A stretch of DNA of 64,000 nt from positions 4,364-68,363 of the forward strand of contig JAZRGT010000031.1 of assembly GCA_045644325.1 (NCBI GenBank). Reading direction: 5' to 3'. The notes below the pieces were generated by a model, which saw nothing but the letters and a program-made list of their open reading frames with translations, ran no database searches and was not told where the DNA came from. The DNA is from CAG-390 sp045644325. GTDB lineage: Bacteria > Bacillota > Clostridia > Oscillospirales > CAG-272. The translations under genes were made by a program, and so were the position numbers. This document shows positions 1 through 7,179 of this stretch, piece by piece; the first letter of the stretch is position 1, and each line of letters begins with the position of its first letter.

Positions 1-55
1 ATTGGCTATCTCCTGCTCCGCGAGTCTTATTCGTAAATTTCCGTAGCTTACTATG

Positions 56-1315
56 TTATCGCGCACCTATTCCGCTGAGTCCACGAAGGAGGCGGGCGAG
101 CGGAGCTTCTCTTTTTTCATGAGCCTGTTCAATTCTCTTTATACCCATTTCATCCATTCTTTCACGAAGGGTGTCGGGATCACTGCAGGCATGCTCCATA
201 TCCGAAGTTACAAGCACCTTTTTTACGATCTCTCTACCAAAGAGTTCAGCAACCGTATTGAATTTATAGAGCTCCTCGCTGTCGAAAGTTCCGTTTTTGC
301 AGGAAATGAATACAGGCACAGCACCATACATTGCAACGATGTCGACTTCGTTTACAGACCTGTTTTCTTCAGCATCTCTGTCGCTCTCGGGATCCCAGTC
401 AATAACCACGCCGACGCGAATATCGTTAAAGGCACGATAACCATCTTCGTTGATTGCCGCAAGCGCAAAAGCCACTCTCAACTCGAGAAGTTGACCTGCC
501 TTAGTCATTATACGCTTGACTCTTTGATTGCTGAATTTAAAGGAAACGGTTCCGCTTCTCAGACTGTAATACTCAATAATTCCTCTCTCGTTGAGGTTTT
601 TCATAATATCGTGACTAAACAGATATCTGCCTACTCTTGCCGAGGTCGATGCGTCAAGATCGCAAAGTCTGAATGAGACAGAAAGCGAATCCGGATCCAT
701 CATCTCCGAGCAAGCCTCGCCGATGCAGCTCATAGTCATATTCCAAGACGCGGGATGGAACTGCCCGTCCGCAGTTCTCGAAGCCTCCCACATTTCTTCA
801 ACGTCACGGTGAAGCTCCTCATCGAGCACCCATGGCTCTTGATAATATCTGTCGTAAGGGTTGTCCACTATCTTGCCGCCGTGCAATGCAATAAGATCGT
901 CTACCGAAACATTAAAGCTTTCAATATCGCAAACTCTGCCGTCATCATCGCAGTCGATCAGCTTCTTTTTATTAAAATCAAAATAATGACATTGCACCTT
1001 GTGGGTCGCCATTATCGAGCCCACAGCCACTAGATAAAGATCCTCTCCGCCCGTCAGGTCGAAAACACAATCATCATATTGCTTTACTATTTCCTCAAGC
1101 ACGCCGATTATTTCACGGACGTTATTTCTATCCGCATTCATTGCAATAAGCTCGACCGTTTTTTCTCGTTTTTCTATCAAAGGACGCAAAAATTTAAAAC
1201 TTTCGCGAATCGGCTTGGTATCGTGTCCGACCGTGATAACTCGATCCGGGTTGCAAAGCAGAGCATTTGCCACATTCTTAATAACCGATCGGTCAAAGAA
1301 TTCAACGACTGTCAT
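56..1315 (-). CDS. Card1/Can2-like CARF-domain nuclease (DUF1887 family)
   Basis: 419 residues, starting at the ATG at 1315, which follows a GGGAGGTGG ribosome site; an upstream in-frame TTG would place that site inside the gene. Residues 1-150 look like a CARF Rossmann domain, with the ligand-loop motif DLTGG at 86-90. Residues 205-275 resemble a winged helix. The C-terminus is a PD-(D/E)xK-type nuclease: E279, D325 in EVD and SCK at 338-340. In related proteins the last motif is often ECK, so here Ser replaces the Glu; I believe a clostridial subgroup with SCKNG exists, but that is from memory. Known Card1/Can2 enzymes are switched on by cyclic tetra-adenylate made by type III CRISPR complexes and then cut DNA and/or RNA. 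No cas gene or array lies in the window, so it is an orphan here, with its own strong promoter. Confidence 0.82.
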   Translation of the reverse strand: MTVVEFFDRSVIKNVANALLCNPDRVITVGHDTKPIRESFKFLRPLIEKREKTVELIAMNADRNNVREIIGVLEEIVKQYDDCVFDLTGGEDLYLVAVGSIMATHKVQCHYFDFNKKKLIDCDDDGRVCDIESFNVSVDDLIALHGGKIVDNPYDRYYQEPWVLDEELHRDVEEMWEASRTADGQFHPASWNMTMSCIGEACSEMMDPDSLSVSFRLCDLDASTSARVGRYLFSHDIMKNLNERGIIEYYSLRSGTVSFKFSNQRVKRIMTKAGQLLELRVAFALAAINEDGYRAFNDIRVGVVIDWDPESDRDAEENRSVNEVDIVAMYGAVPVFISCKNGTFDSEELYKFNTVAELFGREIVKKVLVTSDMEHACSDPDTLRERMDEMGIKRIEQAHEKREAPLARLLRGLSGIGAR

Positions 1316-1354
1316 ATGACCACCTCCCAAGTTTTTAAAAAATTCGACAAAATC

Positions 1355-1383
1355 ATTATAACATAATAATCCTTTATTGTCAA
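1355..1383 (-). promoter_or_regulatory. Sigma-A promoter of the CARF nuclease gene
   Basis: On the minus strand TTGACA (1383-1378) and TATAAT (1360-1355) are separated by exactly 17 bases, a perfect consensus, about 40 bases before the start codon. Confidence 0.8.
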
Positions 1384-1387
1384 CAAA

Positions 1388-1407
1388 AATCGTGCATCGG
1401 CACGATT
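1388..1407. terminator. Hairpin next to the nuclease promoter
   Basis: AATCGTGC and GCACGATT form an 8-bp stem around a 4-base loop. Read on the minus strand it is followed by a T run, so it probably ends leftover transcription just before the nuclease promoter. Confidence 0.45.
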
Positions 1408-1425
1408 ATTTGGTTTATTTGGCAA

Positions 1426-1463
1426 TAAAAACATCCCCCGACACATATTCCGTGCATCGGAGG
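1426..1463 (-). terminator. Terminator of the MORN lipoprotein operon
   Basis: CCTCCGA and TCGGGGG (minus strand) pair imperfectly and are followed by TTTTTATT, just after the stop codon of the MORN gene. Confidence 0.55.
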
Positions 1464-1483
1464 ATTAAATAATCGATACAGTC

Positions 1484-3166
1484 TTAACTCTGAAAAACGT
1501 CGTTTTTCCACTGTCCTTCAAAGACCGTGCCGTATGGGTTGATATATTTTCCGTAGCCGTGGCGTTTGTTGTCAAGCCATTCGCCCTCGTAGGATGAGCC
1601 GTCGTACCAATCCATCCTTCCGTAGCCCGTACGGATGCCGTTTTCCCACGCGCCGACGTAAATGCTTCCCGTATCGTATTTGTACGTGCCCTCTCCGTGG
1701 CGTTTGCCGTCGAGCCAGCTGCCGCTATATACGCTTCCGCTGACATAATACATAGTTCCTTGGCCCGTGCGAACGCTGTCTACGAAATCGCCCTCGTAAA
1801 CGTCGCCGCTTTTCCATATGTATTTACCGTAACCGGTGCGCGTGCCTTCAACGAAGTCGCCGATATATTTATCGCCTGCCGCCCAGGTATAAGTACCCTT
1901 GCCCGTGCGCTCGCCCTTCAGCCAATCGCCCTCGTAGACGTTGCCGCTCGTCCAGGTATATTTGCCCGCGCCGTGGCGGTCGCCGTTGACGAAAACACCC
2001 TCGTAAACATCGCCCGAGGTGTAGACAATCTTGCCAACGCCGTTCGGAATGCCACGCTCGAGATATCCCGTGTAAGTACCGTATGAAAGCGCGTAATTCG
2101 TCACGTTGCCAGTAACATTCTGCTTTTTCTGCTCTTGATCGAGATACTCGGACGTTAAATGACGTGTTTCATCAAGAAAAGCATGCGCATTTGCGTCAAG
2201 CTCCTCGTCCCAGCCGATCAGATACGCGGTCAGCGCATCGACCTCAGCACCGTTGCCCATCAGGCTTCCGTCCAGATACTTATCCGCAAGCCGGACTACC
2301 TCATCGGGATAATAGAAGTCACGCGCGCCGTAAAGGTGACAGAGCTCGTGGCGGAAGGAGTCGTTACTGGAGGAAAAGAGAGTGACACGCTCGCTTTGCG
2401 TACCGGTTGTCCAGCTCGCATAGGCTCTGCCCGGCTTATTGATCGCAAAAACGATGGGATTCGAATCTCCGCCGTATATGTCTTGGAGCGTCTTTTGCGC
2501 GCTCTTAAGATTTTTAAGACCGAGCGCGGAAAGCGCAGCCTCCTGCCAATCGTCATCGGTATTTGCGGTATCTACCAACACCGCGATATCGACGACCGTA
2601 TAGGAAAACGTGACATCAAGCGTCTTTCCGTATTTTTTCGCATCGGATTCAAGCGACTTTTCCTGACTCGCGAGTGATACCTGAAGCTCGCTCTTTGCCT
2701 TTGCATCCCAAGCCGACACGGTATCATTGACCAAGAAAACGTGTACGTTGACGCGACCGAGAAGCTCGGGGCAGTTTCCGCTGTCCTTTGCGATAAGATA
2801 AACGTGATCGGCAAATTCCGCGGGCGGCTCGGTAACCTCGGGCGCAGCCGTCGTTTCGGGAGCGCGTGTGGTTTCGGGAGCCCGAGTCGTTTCGGTGGAA
2901 CGCGTTGTTTCCCCATCGGTTTCGGGAGAAACCGTCGTTTCGGGTGTGTTGACAGTAGCATCGGTCTCCTGTGCAGTCTCGGGGGAGGAGGTCGTTTCAT
3001 CTATAGAATAGGTGGGCGTTGGCAGCTCGGTTCTCGCCGAGGTGCGCGGTGCCGTGTAATCCGAAAGGAAGGATTCAACGAAGAAGTCGCAGGATGAAAG
3101 TGCGCCGGCTGCGCAGAGCAGCGATAGCATCAGCGCAGCGATTCGCAATATATTTTCAGATTTCAT
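1484..3166 (-). CDS. Lipoprotein with HExxH metallopeptidase-like domain and MORN repeats
   Basis: 560 residues. A signal peptide ends in a lipobox (LSSC, Cys26), then comes a roughly 90-residue Thr/Glu/Pro linker with ETTRAP-type repeats, typical of surface lipoproteins in this genome. The middle domain carries HELCH followed by a downstream acidic region, the pattern of a zinc metallopeptidase active site. The C-terminus is built of about eight 23-residue MORN units (pattern GxGxYxW..G..YeGdwv.G.R), which usually form flat beta-sheet platforms that bind membranes or proteins. The start codon overlaps the stop of the HAD gene upstream (TAATG), so the two are translationally coupled. A secreted protease tethered to a MORN scaffold is an unusual arrangement; the substrate is unknown. 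Confidence 0.75.
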   Translation of the reverse strand: MKSENILRIAALMLSLLCAAGALSSCDFFVESFLSDYTAPRTSARTELPTPTYSIDETTSSPETAQETDATVNTPETTVSPETDGETTRSTETTRAPETTRAPETTAAPEVTEPPAEFADHVYLIAKDSGNCPELLGRVNVHVFLVNDTVSAWDAKAKSELQVSLASQEKSLESDAKKYGKTLDVTFSYTVVDIAVLVDTANTDDDWQEAALSALGLKNLKSAQKTLQDIYGGDSNPIVFAINKPGRAYASWTTGTQSERVTLFSSSNDSFRHELCHLYGARDFYYPDEVVRLADKYLDGSLMGNGAEVDALTAYLIGWDEELDANAHAFLDETRHLTSEYLDQEQKKQNVTGNVTNYALSYGTYTGYLERGIPNGVGKIVYTSGDVYEGVFVNGDRHGAGKYTWTSGNVYEGDWLKGERTGKGTYTWAAGDKYIGDFVEGTRTGYGKYIWKSGDVYEGDFVDSVRTGQGTMYYVSGSVYSGSWLDGKRHGEGTYKYDTGSIYVGAWENGIRTGYGRMDWYDGSSYEGEWLDNKRHGYGKYINPYGTVFEGQWKNDVFQS

Positions 3167-3954
3167 TATTCCTCAACAGTAGCCTTAAGAATATCGCCAA
3201 TTCCGTTGAAAATATACTTCGGACGGTAGGGGAAGTTGCCGATATCCTCGCGCGCGGTTACGCCCGTGAGAACAAGGATGGTGTCAACATTCGACTCGAT
3301 GCCCGCAATAATGTCGGTATCCATTCTGTCGCCGATGAAGGCGATATCCTCGGAGTGACAGCCGAGACGCTTGAGTCCGTGGCGGATCATTACGGGGTTG
3401 GGCTTGCCGACGAAGTACGCCTTCTTACCCGTCGCGATCTCGATGGGAGCAACGAGAGAGCCGGTCGCGGGCATAATTCCGCGATCGGTCACGCCGACGG
3501 TGTCGGGGTTGGTGCCGATGAGCTTCGCGCCCGCGTTGACGAGTGCGATAGCCTTCTCTATCTTTTCAAAGCAGTAGGTGCGTGTCTCGCCGACAACAAC
3601 GTAATCGGGATTAACGTCGTTCATATAGATGCCCTGATCGTACATCGCCTTCGAAAGCGAAGCCTCGCCGATAACGTAAGCGGTACATCCGGGCGCCTGG
3701 CTGTGGAGAAATTCCGCAGTTGCCATCGCGCTGGTGTAGAAATGGTCGGGCGTGACCGAAAGTCCCATTCTCTCGAGCTTCATCGAAAGCTCGTGGGGAG
3801 TTCTTTCGGGCGAGTTGGTCAGAAATACGAACTTTTTGCCGTTATCGAGCATCCAGTTGACGAATTCGCGAACACCGTCGAGGATCTTATCTCCGTGGTA
3901 GGTAACTCCGTCCATATCGCAGATAAATCCCTGCTTTTCCAAAATGTTTTTCAT
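3166..3954 (-). CDS. HAD-IIA (NagD-like) sugar-phosphate phosphatase
   Basis: 262 residues. Motif I is DMDGVTYHG near residue 14, motif II is FLTNSPE near 44-50, and the C-terminal GDRMDTDI provides the acidic motif IV, which together define the HAD-IIA/NagD branch of haloacid-dehalogenase phosphatases. Family members dephosphorylate small phosphates such as nucleotides, p-nitrophenyl phosphate or sugar phosphates; the real substrate cannot be read from sequence. No signal peptide, so cytosolic. It starts after a GGGAGA ribosome site and ends one base into the start of the MORN lipoprotein gene, forming a two-gene operon whose partners have no obvious common role. Confidence 0.85.
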   Translation of the reverse strand: MKNILEKQGFICDMDGVTYHGDKILDGVREFVNWMLDNGKKFVFLTNSPERTPHELSMKLERMGLSVTPDHFYTSAMATAEFLHSQAPGCTAYVIGEASLSKAMYDQGIYMNDVNPDYVVVGETRTYCFEKIEKAIALVNAGAKLIGTNPDTVGVTDRGIMPATGSLVAPIEIATGKKAYFVGKPNPVMIRHGLKRLGCHSEDIAFIGDRMDTDIIAGIESNVDTILVLTGVTAREDIGNFPYRPKYIFNGIGDILKATVEE

Positions 3955-3972
3955 AGTTTTCTCCCTAATTTT

Positions 3973-4163
3973 ATTGTTTTATAAATATTTTAATTCAATC
4001 CGTTTTTTCGGGGGCTTTGCCTCCGAAAAAACACCGCTAAGACGAGCCGGGGCGAGTCCGCGCGCCGAGGGGAGCTGTCAAAATCTTTGATTTTGACAAG
4101 CGGCGATAAGCGCGCGAATCCCCGCCGAGCAGTTTTCAATTGTAAAACGCAGTTTTACAATTG
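3973..4163. mobile_element. MITE-like intergenic element, copy 1
   Basis: About 190 bp with ends related to ATTGTAAAA, an internal hairpin around TTTTTTCGG..CCGAAAAAA, a GCGCGCCGAGGGGAGC block and a TCAAAATC/GATTTTGA hairpin. The same order of blocks is found at 44303-44508 (inverted) and, shortened, at 19060-19171. There is no coding capacity, so it would have to move with a transposase encoded elsewhere. Its right end runs into the stop codon of the adjacent thioredoxin gene. Confidence 0.65.
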
Positions 4164-4985
4164 AGTAATCAGTGAAATGCCGTACAAAAGTGTTTCGTAG
4201 TCAAGCGCGCCCTCGCCGTAAGCGACGAGATTGCCGCGCGCGCTGATAAAGAATGTGGTCGGGATCGACTGTACCCAATAAGTGTAAGCCGCCTCGTCAG
4301 TCAGATCGAAGTAAACGGGGAACGAGTATCCCATCGAATCGATGAAGGCGGATGCCGACTGCATCGTTTCGACCTCACCGTCGGTCAGATTGACGAGCAT
4401 AAATACCACCTCGTCGCCGAGCAGACGGTAGACCTCGTCAAAATCGGGCATCTCCGATCGGCACGGACCGCACCAGCTCGCCCAGAAATTCAGAACGATC
4501 GGTTTGCCGAACATATCCGAAAGACGCACGGGTTGACCGTTTCGATCGTAAACCGTAAAATCGGGCGCGGGATTTACTTCCTCTTCAGGCTCGGGTTCGG
4601 TTGTGGCTTCGGGTTCTGCCGTAGTTTCGGGTTCGGGAACCGTTGTGACCTCGGGTTCTGCCGTAGTCTCGGGTTCGGGTACCGTTGTGACCTCGGGTTC
4701 AGCCGTAGTCTCGGGCTCGGGTACCGTTGTCACCTCGGGTTCTGCCGTGGTTGTCGGAGTCAAAGTGATTACCGTCATTCCGCCAAGGTCGATCGGGGGT
4801 GCTGTGGTTTCTTCCGCCGCCGTGGTGACTTCTTCGGTCCCGGTTGTATTTTCCTGTGTAATAACTTCGGTGTTAAGCGTTTCTATATATTCCGTCGTTA
4901 TTTCTCCGCTCTCGTTGATGCAAGAGGTAAAGGAAAAGAGGAGAAACAGAGCGAGAAATAAAGAGAAAGATCTGATCTTTTTCAT
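4155..4985 (-). CDS. TlpA/ResA-like thioredoxin lipoprotein with repeat linker
   Basis: 276 residues. A lipoprotein signal (FSFTSC, Cys22) is followed by a linker of about 115 residues, including three and a half tandem copies of a 14-residue EPEVTTVPEPETTA unit, and then a TlpA/ResA-like thioredoxin fold with the redox motif WASWCGPC and the cis-proline region SIPTTFF. Such proteins reduce disulfides or handle peroxides or haem on the outer face of the membrane. It lies 24 bases after a shorter paralog (WASWCPPC). Its last codons and stop (Gln-Leu-TAA) lie inside the end of the MITE-like copy, so the C-terminus was probably altered by that insertion. Confidence 0.88.
   Translation of the reverse strand: MKKIRSFSLFLALFLLFSFTSCINESGEITTEYIETLNTEVITQENTTGTEEVTTAAEETTAPPIDLGGMTVITLTPTTTAEPEVTTVPEPETTAEPEVTTVPEPETTAEPEVTTVPEPETTAEPEATTEPEPEEEVNPAPDFTVYDRNGQPVRLSDMFGKPIVLNFWASWCGPCRSEMPDFDEVYRLLGDEVVFMLVNLTDGEVETMQSASAFIDSMGYSFPVYFDLTDEAAYTYWVQSIPTTFFISARGNLVAYGEGALDYETLLYGISLITQL
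4613..4745. repeat. In-frame 42-bp tandem repeat in the lipoprotein linker
   Basis: Three near-identical 42-bp units plus a degenerate one encode the EPEVTTVPEPETTA linker repeats. Units in such arrays commonly change in number by slippage, altering linker length without a frameshift. Confidence 0.8.
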
Positions 4986-5009
4986 AATATACCTCCAAAA
5001 TATTTAATT

Positions 5010-5579
5010 TTACTGAATTTCCGCGTAGATCATCGAGATTCCGCGCAGAAGCGTGTCGCCCGACATCGAGCCCTCGTAGTAGGCTACGACATATCCCTCG
5101 GCGTCGATAAAGAAGGTGGTCGGGATCGACTGGATGCCGTAGGTGTAAGCCGCCTCGGACGTGGTATCGAAATAAACGGGGAAGGTGTAGCCCATCGAGC
5201 TGATGAAGGACTTTGCCGAGTCAAGCGTTTCGCTTTGACCGTCGGTGAGATTGACCATCATAAACGCTACCTTGCCCTCATACTGCTTCGCGACCTCGTC
5301 AAAATCGGGCATTTCAGCCTTGCAGGGCGGGCACCAGCTTGCCCAGAAGTTGAGCACCACGGGCATCCCCTTCATATCCGAAAGCTTTACGGGATTTCCG
5401 TCCTTATCGTAGACGGTAAAATCGTAAGCCGCAACGCGCTCGGCATCCTCCTCGGTGTGGGTATGATCGGGGGCGGCGGTAGTTTGGGCGGGATCGGTCG
5501 CCTCGCCCTCACCTTTGCACGATGCAAACGAGACGATCAAAAGGATCGCAAGGAGCAGGCTGAATAATTTTTTCTTCAT
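5010..5579 (-). CDS. TlpA/ResA-like thioredoxin lipoprotein
   Basis: 189 residues. Signal peptide with lipobox (VSFASC, Cys21), a short His/Thr linker, and a TlpA/ResA-type thioredoxin domain with WASWCPPC and SIPTTFF. It is closely related to the next gene but lacks the long repeat linker, so the pair looks like a tandem duplication followed by linker growth. WCPPC versus WCGPC predicts different redox potentials, so the two may be a relay. It starts 5 bases after the SGNH gene; the ribosome site (GGAGG) sits in the end of that gene, implying coupled translation. Confidence 0.88.
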   Translation of the reverse strand: MKKKLFSLLLAILLIVSFASCKGEGEATDPAQTTAAPDHTHTEEDAERVAAYDFTVYDKDGNPVKLSDMKGMPVVLNFWASWCPPCKAEMPDFDEVAKQYEGKVAFMMVNLTDGQSETLDSAKSFISSMGYTFPVYFDTTSEAAYTYGIQSIPTTFFIDAEGYVVAYYEGSMSGDTLLRGISMIYAEIQ

Positions 5580-5584
5580 TATTA

Positions 5585-6223
5585 TTAAAGTGCCTCCAGA
5601 AGTGCCTCGTATCTCGTCAGGAGGAAATCGTATCCCTCATCCGAGAAGTGGCGGTTCGATTTGCCGTCAAGAACGCATCCCTCATCGATCCACTCGCACT
5701 GCGCGGGATTGTAGAATGAGAAGCCCGCCTGACGGTAATTATCGAAGCAGGGCATACCCCAACGCGCGCAAACCGCGAGCATCGCATCAACGTAGTCGAT
5801 ATCCGAAAGTCCCTCGGCGTTCTTCGATCTCCAACGGTCATAGTTGGTGAGGAAGAGGAACTTTGCCTTCGGGTACTTTGCAGTAAGTCCAAGAATGAGA
5901 TTGTTGAGCGCACCGCAGAAGGTCGCGCTGTCCTCCGAATCGACCTCGCCGAGCGGGATCGAGAGACGCTTATCGTTCGCGCCGCCGAGAACAACAACGT
6001 AATCCGCGCCGTCCTCCATATCCTTATAGCGAACGACCATCGGTACCTTGTTCGGCTCTGCCGTCTGAAGTGCAACGGTGCCGCCGTTGAGACCGTGGTT
6101 ATAGACGGTCATATTGTGCTTTTTGCCGAGCTTGTTGACCCAGGTGATATGATTGCCGTGCTTCGAGCCGTAGATGAGAGAGTCGCCGATAGCAACGAGT
6201 GTTTTTCCTGTGAGATTAGACAT
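5585..6223 (-). CDS. SGNH/GDSL-family hydrolase
   Basis: 212 residues without a signal peptide. Block I is AIGDSLIYGS near the N-terminus, with the catalytic Ser of the GDS motif; the oxyanion Gly lies in NHGLNGGTV, the Asn block in VLGGANDKR, and the Asp/His pair near the C-terminus in NRHFSDEGY. This is the SGNH esterase fold, which removes acetyl or other acyl groups, often from glycans. It is the first gene of an operon with the two thioredoxin-like lipoproteins and starts after a GGAGGAC site behind a consensus promoter. The link between an esterase and redox lipoproteins is unclear. Confidence 0.85.
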   Translation of the reverse strand: MSNLTGKTLVAIGDSLIYGSKHGNHITWVNKLGKKHNMTVYNHGLNGGTVALQTAEPNKVPMVVRYKDMEDGADYVVVLGGANDKRLSIPLGEVDSEDSATFCGALNNLILGLTAKYPKAKFLFLTNYDRWRSKNAEGLSDIDYVDAMLAVCARWGMPCFDNYRQAGFSFYNPAQCEWIDEGCVLDGKSNRHFSDEGYDFLLTRYEALLEAL

Positions 6224-6260
6224 TTAATTGTCCTCCGTTTTTACATATTTATACATGCTA

Positions 6261-6289
6261 ATTATACCACCAACAGCGCACTTTGTCAA
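6261..6289 (-). promoter_or_regulatory. Promoter of the SGNH-thioredoxin operon
   Basis: Minus-strand TTGACA (6289-6284), 17-base spacer, TATAAT (6266-6261), about 38 bases before the SGNH start codon. Confidence 0.8.
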
Positions 6290-6317
6290 TGATATTTCTT
6301 ACATTTATATTATATCA

Positions 6318-6478
6318 TTATTATTACCGTTTTCGGGAACGAGGACACGAAAAAATCAAGGTCGGCTTGTGCCAAAGTTAAGAGCTCGCCACGCGCGAGT
6401 TAAGGTTCGCCCGAGGAGAAGTTGAGGCGACTGTTTGACGGAGGCAAGTGCAATATAACGAGGCACAAATTTTTTAGT
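6318..6478 (+). other. Stem-closed intergenic element, possible RNA or dispersed repeat
   Basis: About 160 bases without a reading frame. TTGTGCC near 6368 can pair with GGCACAA near 6463, which is followed by TTTTTT, and shorter hairpins lie between. A weak plus-strand promoter (TTGTCA, 17 bases, TATATT) sits just upstream, overlapping the SGNH promoter. It could be a small structured RNA or an intergenic repeat. Confidence 0.3.
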
Positions 6479-6734
6479 CGTAAAAAAAGAATTCAAATGA
6501 TTTTGCATATCGTTTGCATCTTGCTATTATCGCAGGTCGTTTCTTGGTTTTTCGTGAACAAAGGGCGGTGACAAAATCAGCATTTCGGATAATCTCGTCC
6601 AGGTTAGTATCATATATGACCTCAACCGAGGGAGAGGAAAGTCCCTGAATATTAGTCATAACTCGGGTGCAATTTTTGGGTATGTATTTGTCGGCATTTG
6701 TAATCTTTCGGGTGGCAATCAAGGCAAGTTTCAT
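6474..6734 (-). CDS. Small conserved protein, SLOG/DUF2493-like fragment
   Basis: 86 residues, function unknown. A close paralog of the same length is at 61656-61916; both read MKLALIA.RK near the start, have a central NLDE.I.NAD.VTAL block and end RCKRYAKSFEF. The layout (beta strand, YIP motif, then an acidic NAD.V element and a C-terminal helix-strand) recalls a shortened SLOG/DUF2493 Rossmann fold, but the GG nucleotide-binding motif is missing, so this is only a resemblance. It is divergent from a ribbon-helix-helix gene, and the space between them holds AAGTATACTT palindromes also found before the paralog. The start has only a weak ribosome site. Confidence 0.6.
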   Translation of the reverse strand: MKLALIATRKITNADKYIPKNCTRVMTNIQGLSSPSVEVIYDTNLDEIIRNADFVTALCSRKTKKRPAIIARCKRYAKSFEFFFYD

Positions 6735-6754
6735 TTATTTTTCTCTATTCTTAA

Positions 6755-6822
6755 TTTAGTATACTTAAATCAAGTATACTTACAACATTATAACATAAAA
6801 ATATCTTAAAATATACTTAAAA
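6755..6822. promoter_or_regulatory. Divergent operator region with AAGTATACTT palindromes
   Basis: A perfect palindrome AAGTATACTT lies at 6772-6781, a near copy TTTAGTATACTTAAA at 6755-6769 and a weaker AATATACTTAA near 6809-6819. TATAAT-like boxes for both directions lie between them. The spacing suits a dimeric ribbon-helix-helix repressor, most simply the product of the gene at 6846. Confidence 0.5.
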
Positions 6823-6845
6823 TAAGATATTTTTGGAGAATAAAA

Positions 6846-7034
6846 ATGAGAAATAAAAAGAACAAGCATCTCGGACTTGAGATCGACCCCGAACTGCACT
6901 TCAAGCTGCACTACATTTCCAAATACGAAGGCCGCTCCGCGAACGGTCAGGTTCTCTATCTTATCCGCAATTGCATCAAGGATTTTGAAAGACGAGAGGG
7001 CGTTATCGAGATTCCCGAGGAAACCGAAGATTAA
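6846..7034 (+). CDS. Arc/MetJ-type ribbon-helix-helix regulator
   Basis: 62 residues: a basic N-terminus, a short beta strand (HLGLEIDPELH), two helices with a GRSANGQVLYLI turn and an acidic tail, which match Arc-like ribbon-helix-helix DNA-binding proteins that act as dimers of dimers. It starts after a TTTGGAG site. It is divergent from the 86-residue small protein, and the shared intergenic region holds AAGTATACTT palindromes, so autoregulation and control of the neighbour are likely. The arrangement is reminiscent of antitoxin-regulator modules, but the partner is not a recognisable toxin. Confidence 0.72.
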   Translation: MRNKKNKHLGLEIDPELHFKLHYISKYEGRSANGQVLYLIRNCIKDFERREGVIEIPEETED

Positions 7035-7054
7035 CAGAAATTTTCCCCACCCTC

Positions 7055-7083
7055 TTGCAATTTGGAAAAATTTGTGTTATAAT
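7055..7083 (+). promoter_or_regulatory. Promoter of the HD phosphohydrolase gene
   Basis: TTGCAA (7055-7060), 17-base spacer, TATAAT (7078-7083), about 97 bases before the start codon. Confidence 0.7.
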
Positions 7084-7101
7084 AAAATTGGTAAAATATA
7101 A

Positions 7102-7160
7102 AGCTTTTCGCGAAGCGAAAAGCTACCTTAACTCTGCACTCTGCATTCTGCACTCTGCAC
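7102..7160. repeat. Leader hairpin and CTCTGCA short repeats
   Basis: AGCTTTTCGC (7102-7111) and GCGAAAAGCT (7115-7124) form a 10-bp stem with a 3-base loop. It is followed by four tandem CTCTGCA/TTCTGCA units. Both sit in the untranslated leader of the HD gene and could affect its messenger. Confidence 0.6.
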
Positions 7161-7179
7161 TTTTTCGGAGGATCCGTCT

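Noticed and set aside
1355..1463. CGTGCATCGG direct repeat as an operator pair
   Set aside because: The two copies are halves of two terminator-like hairpins, which explains them better.
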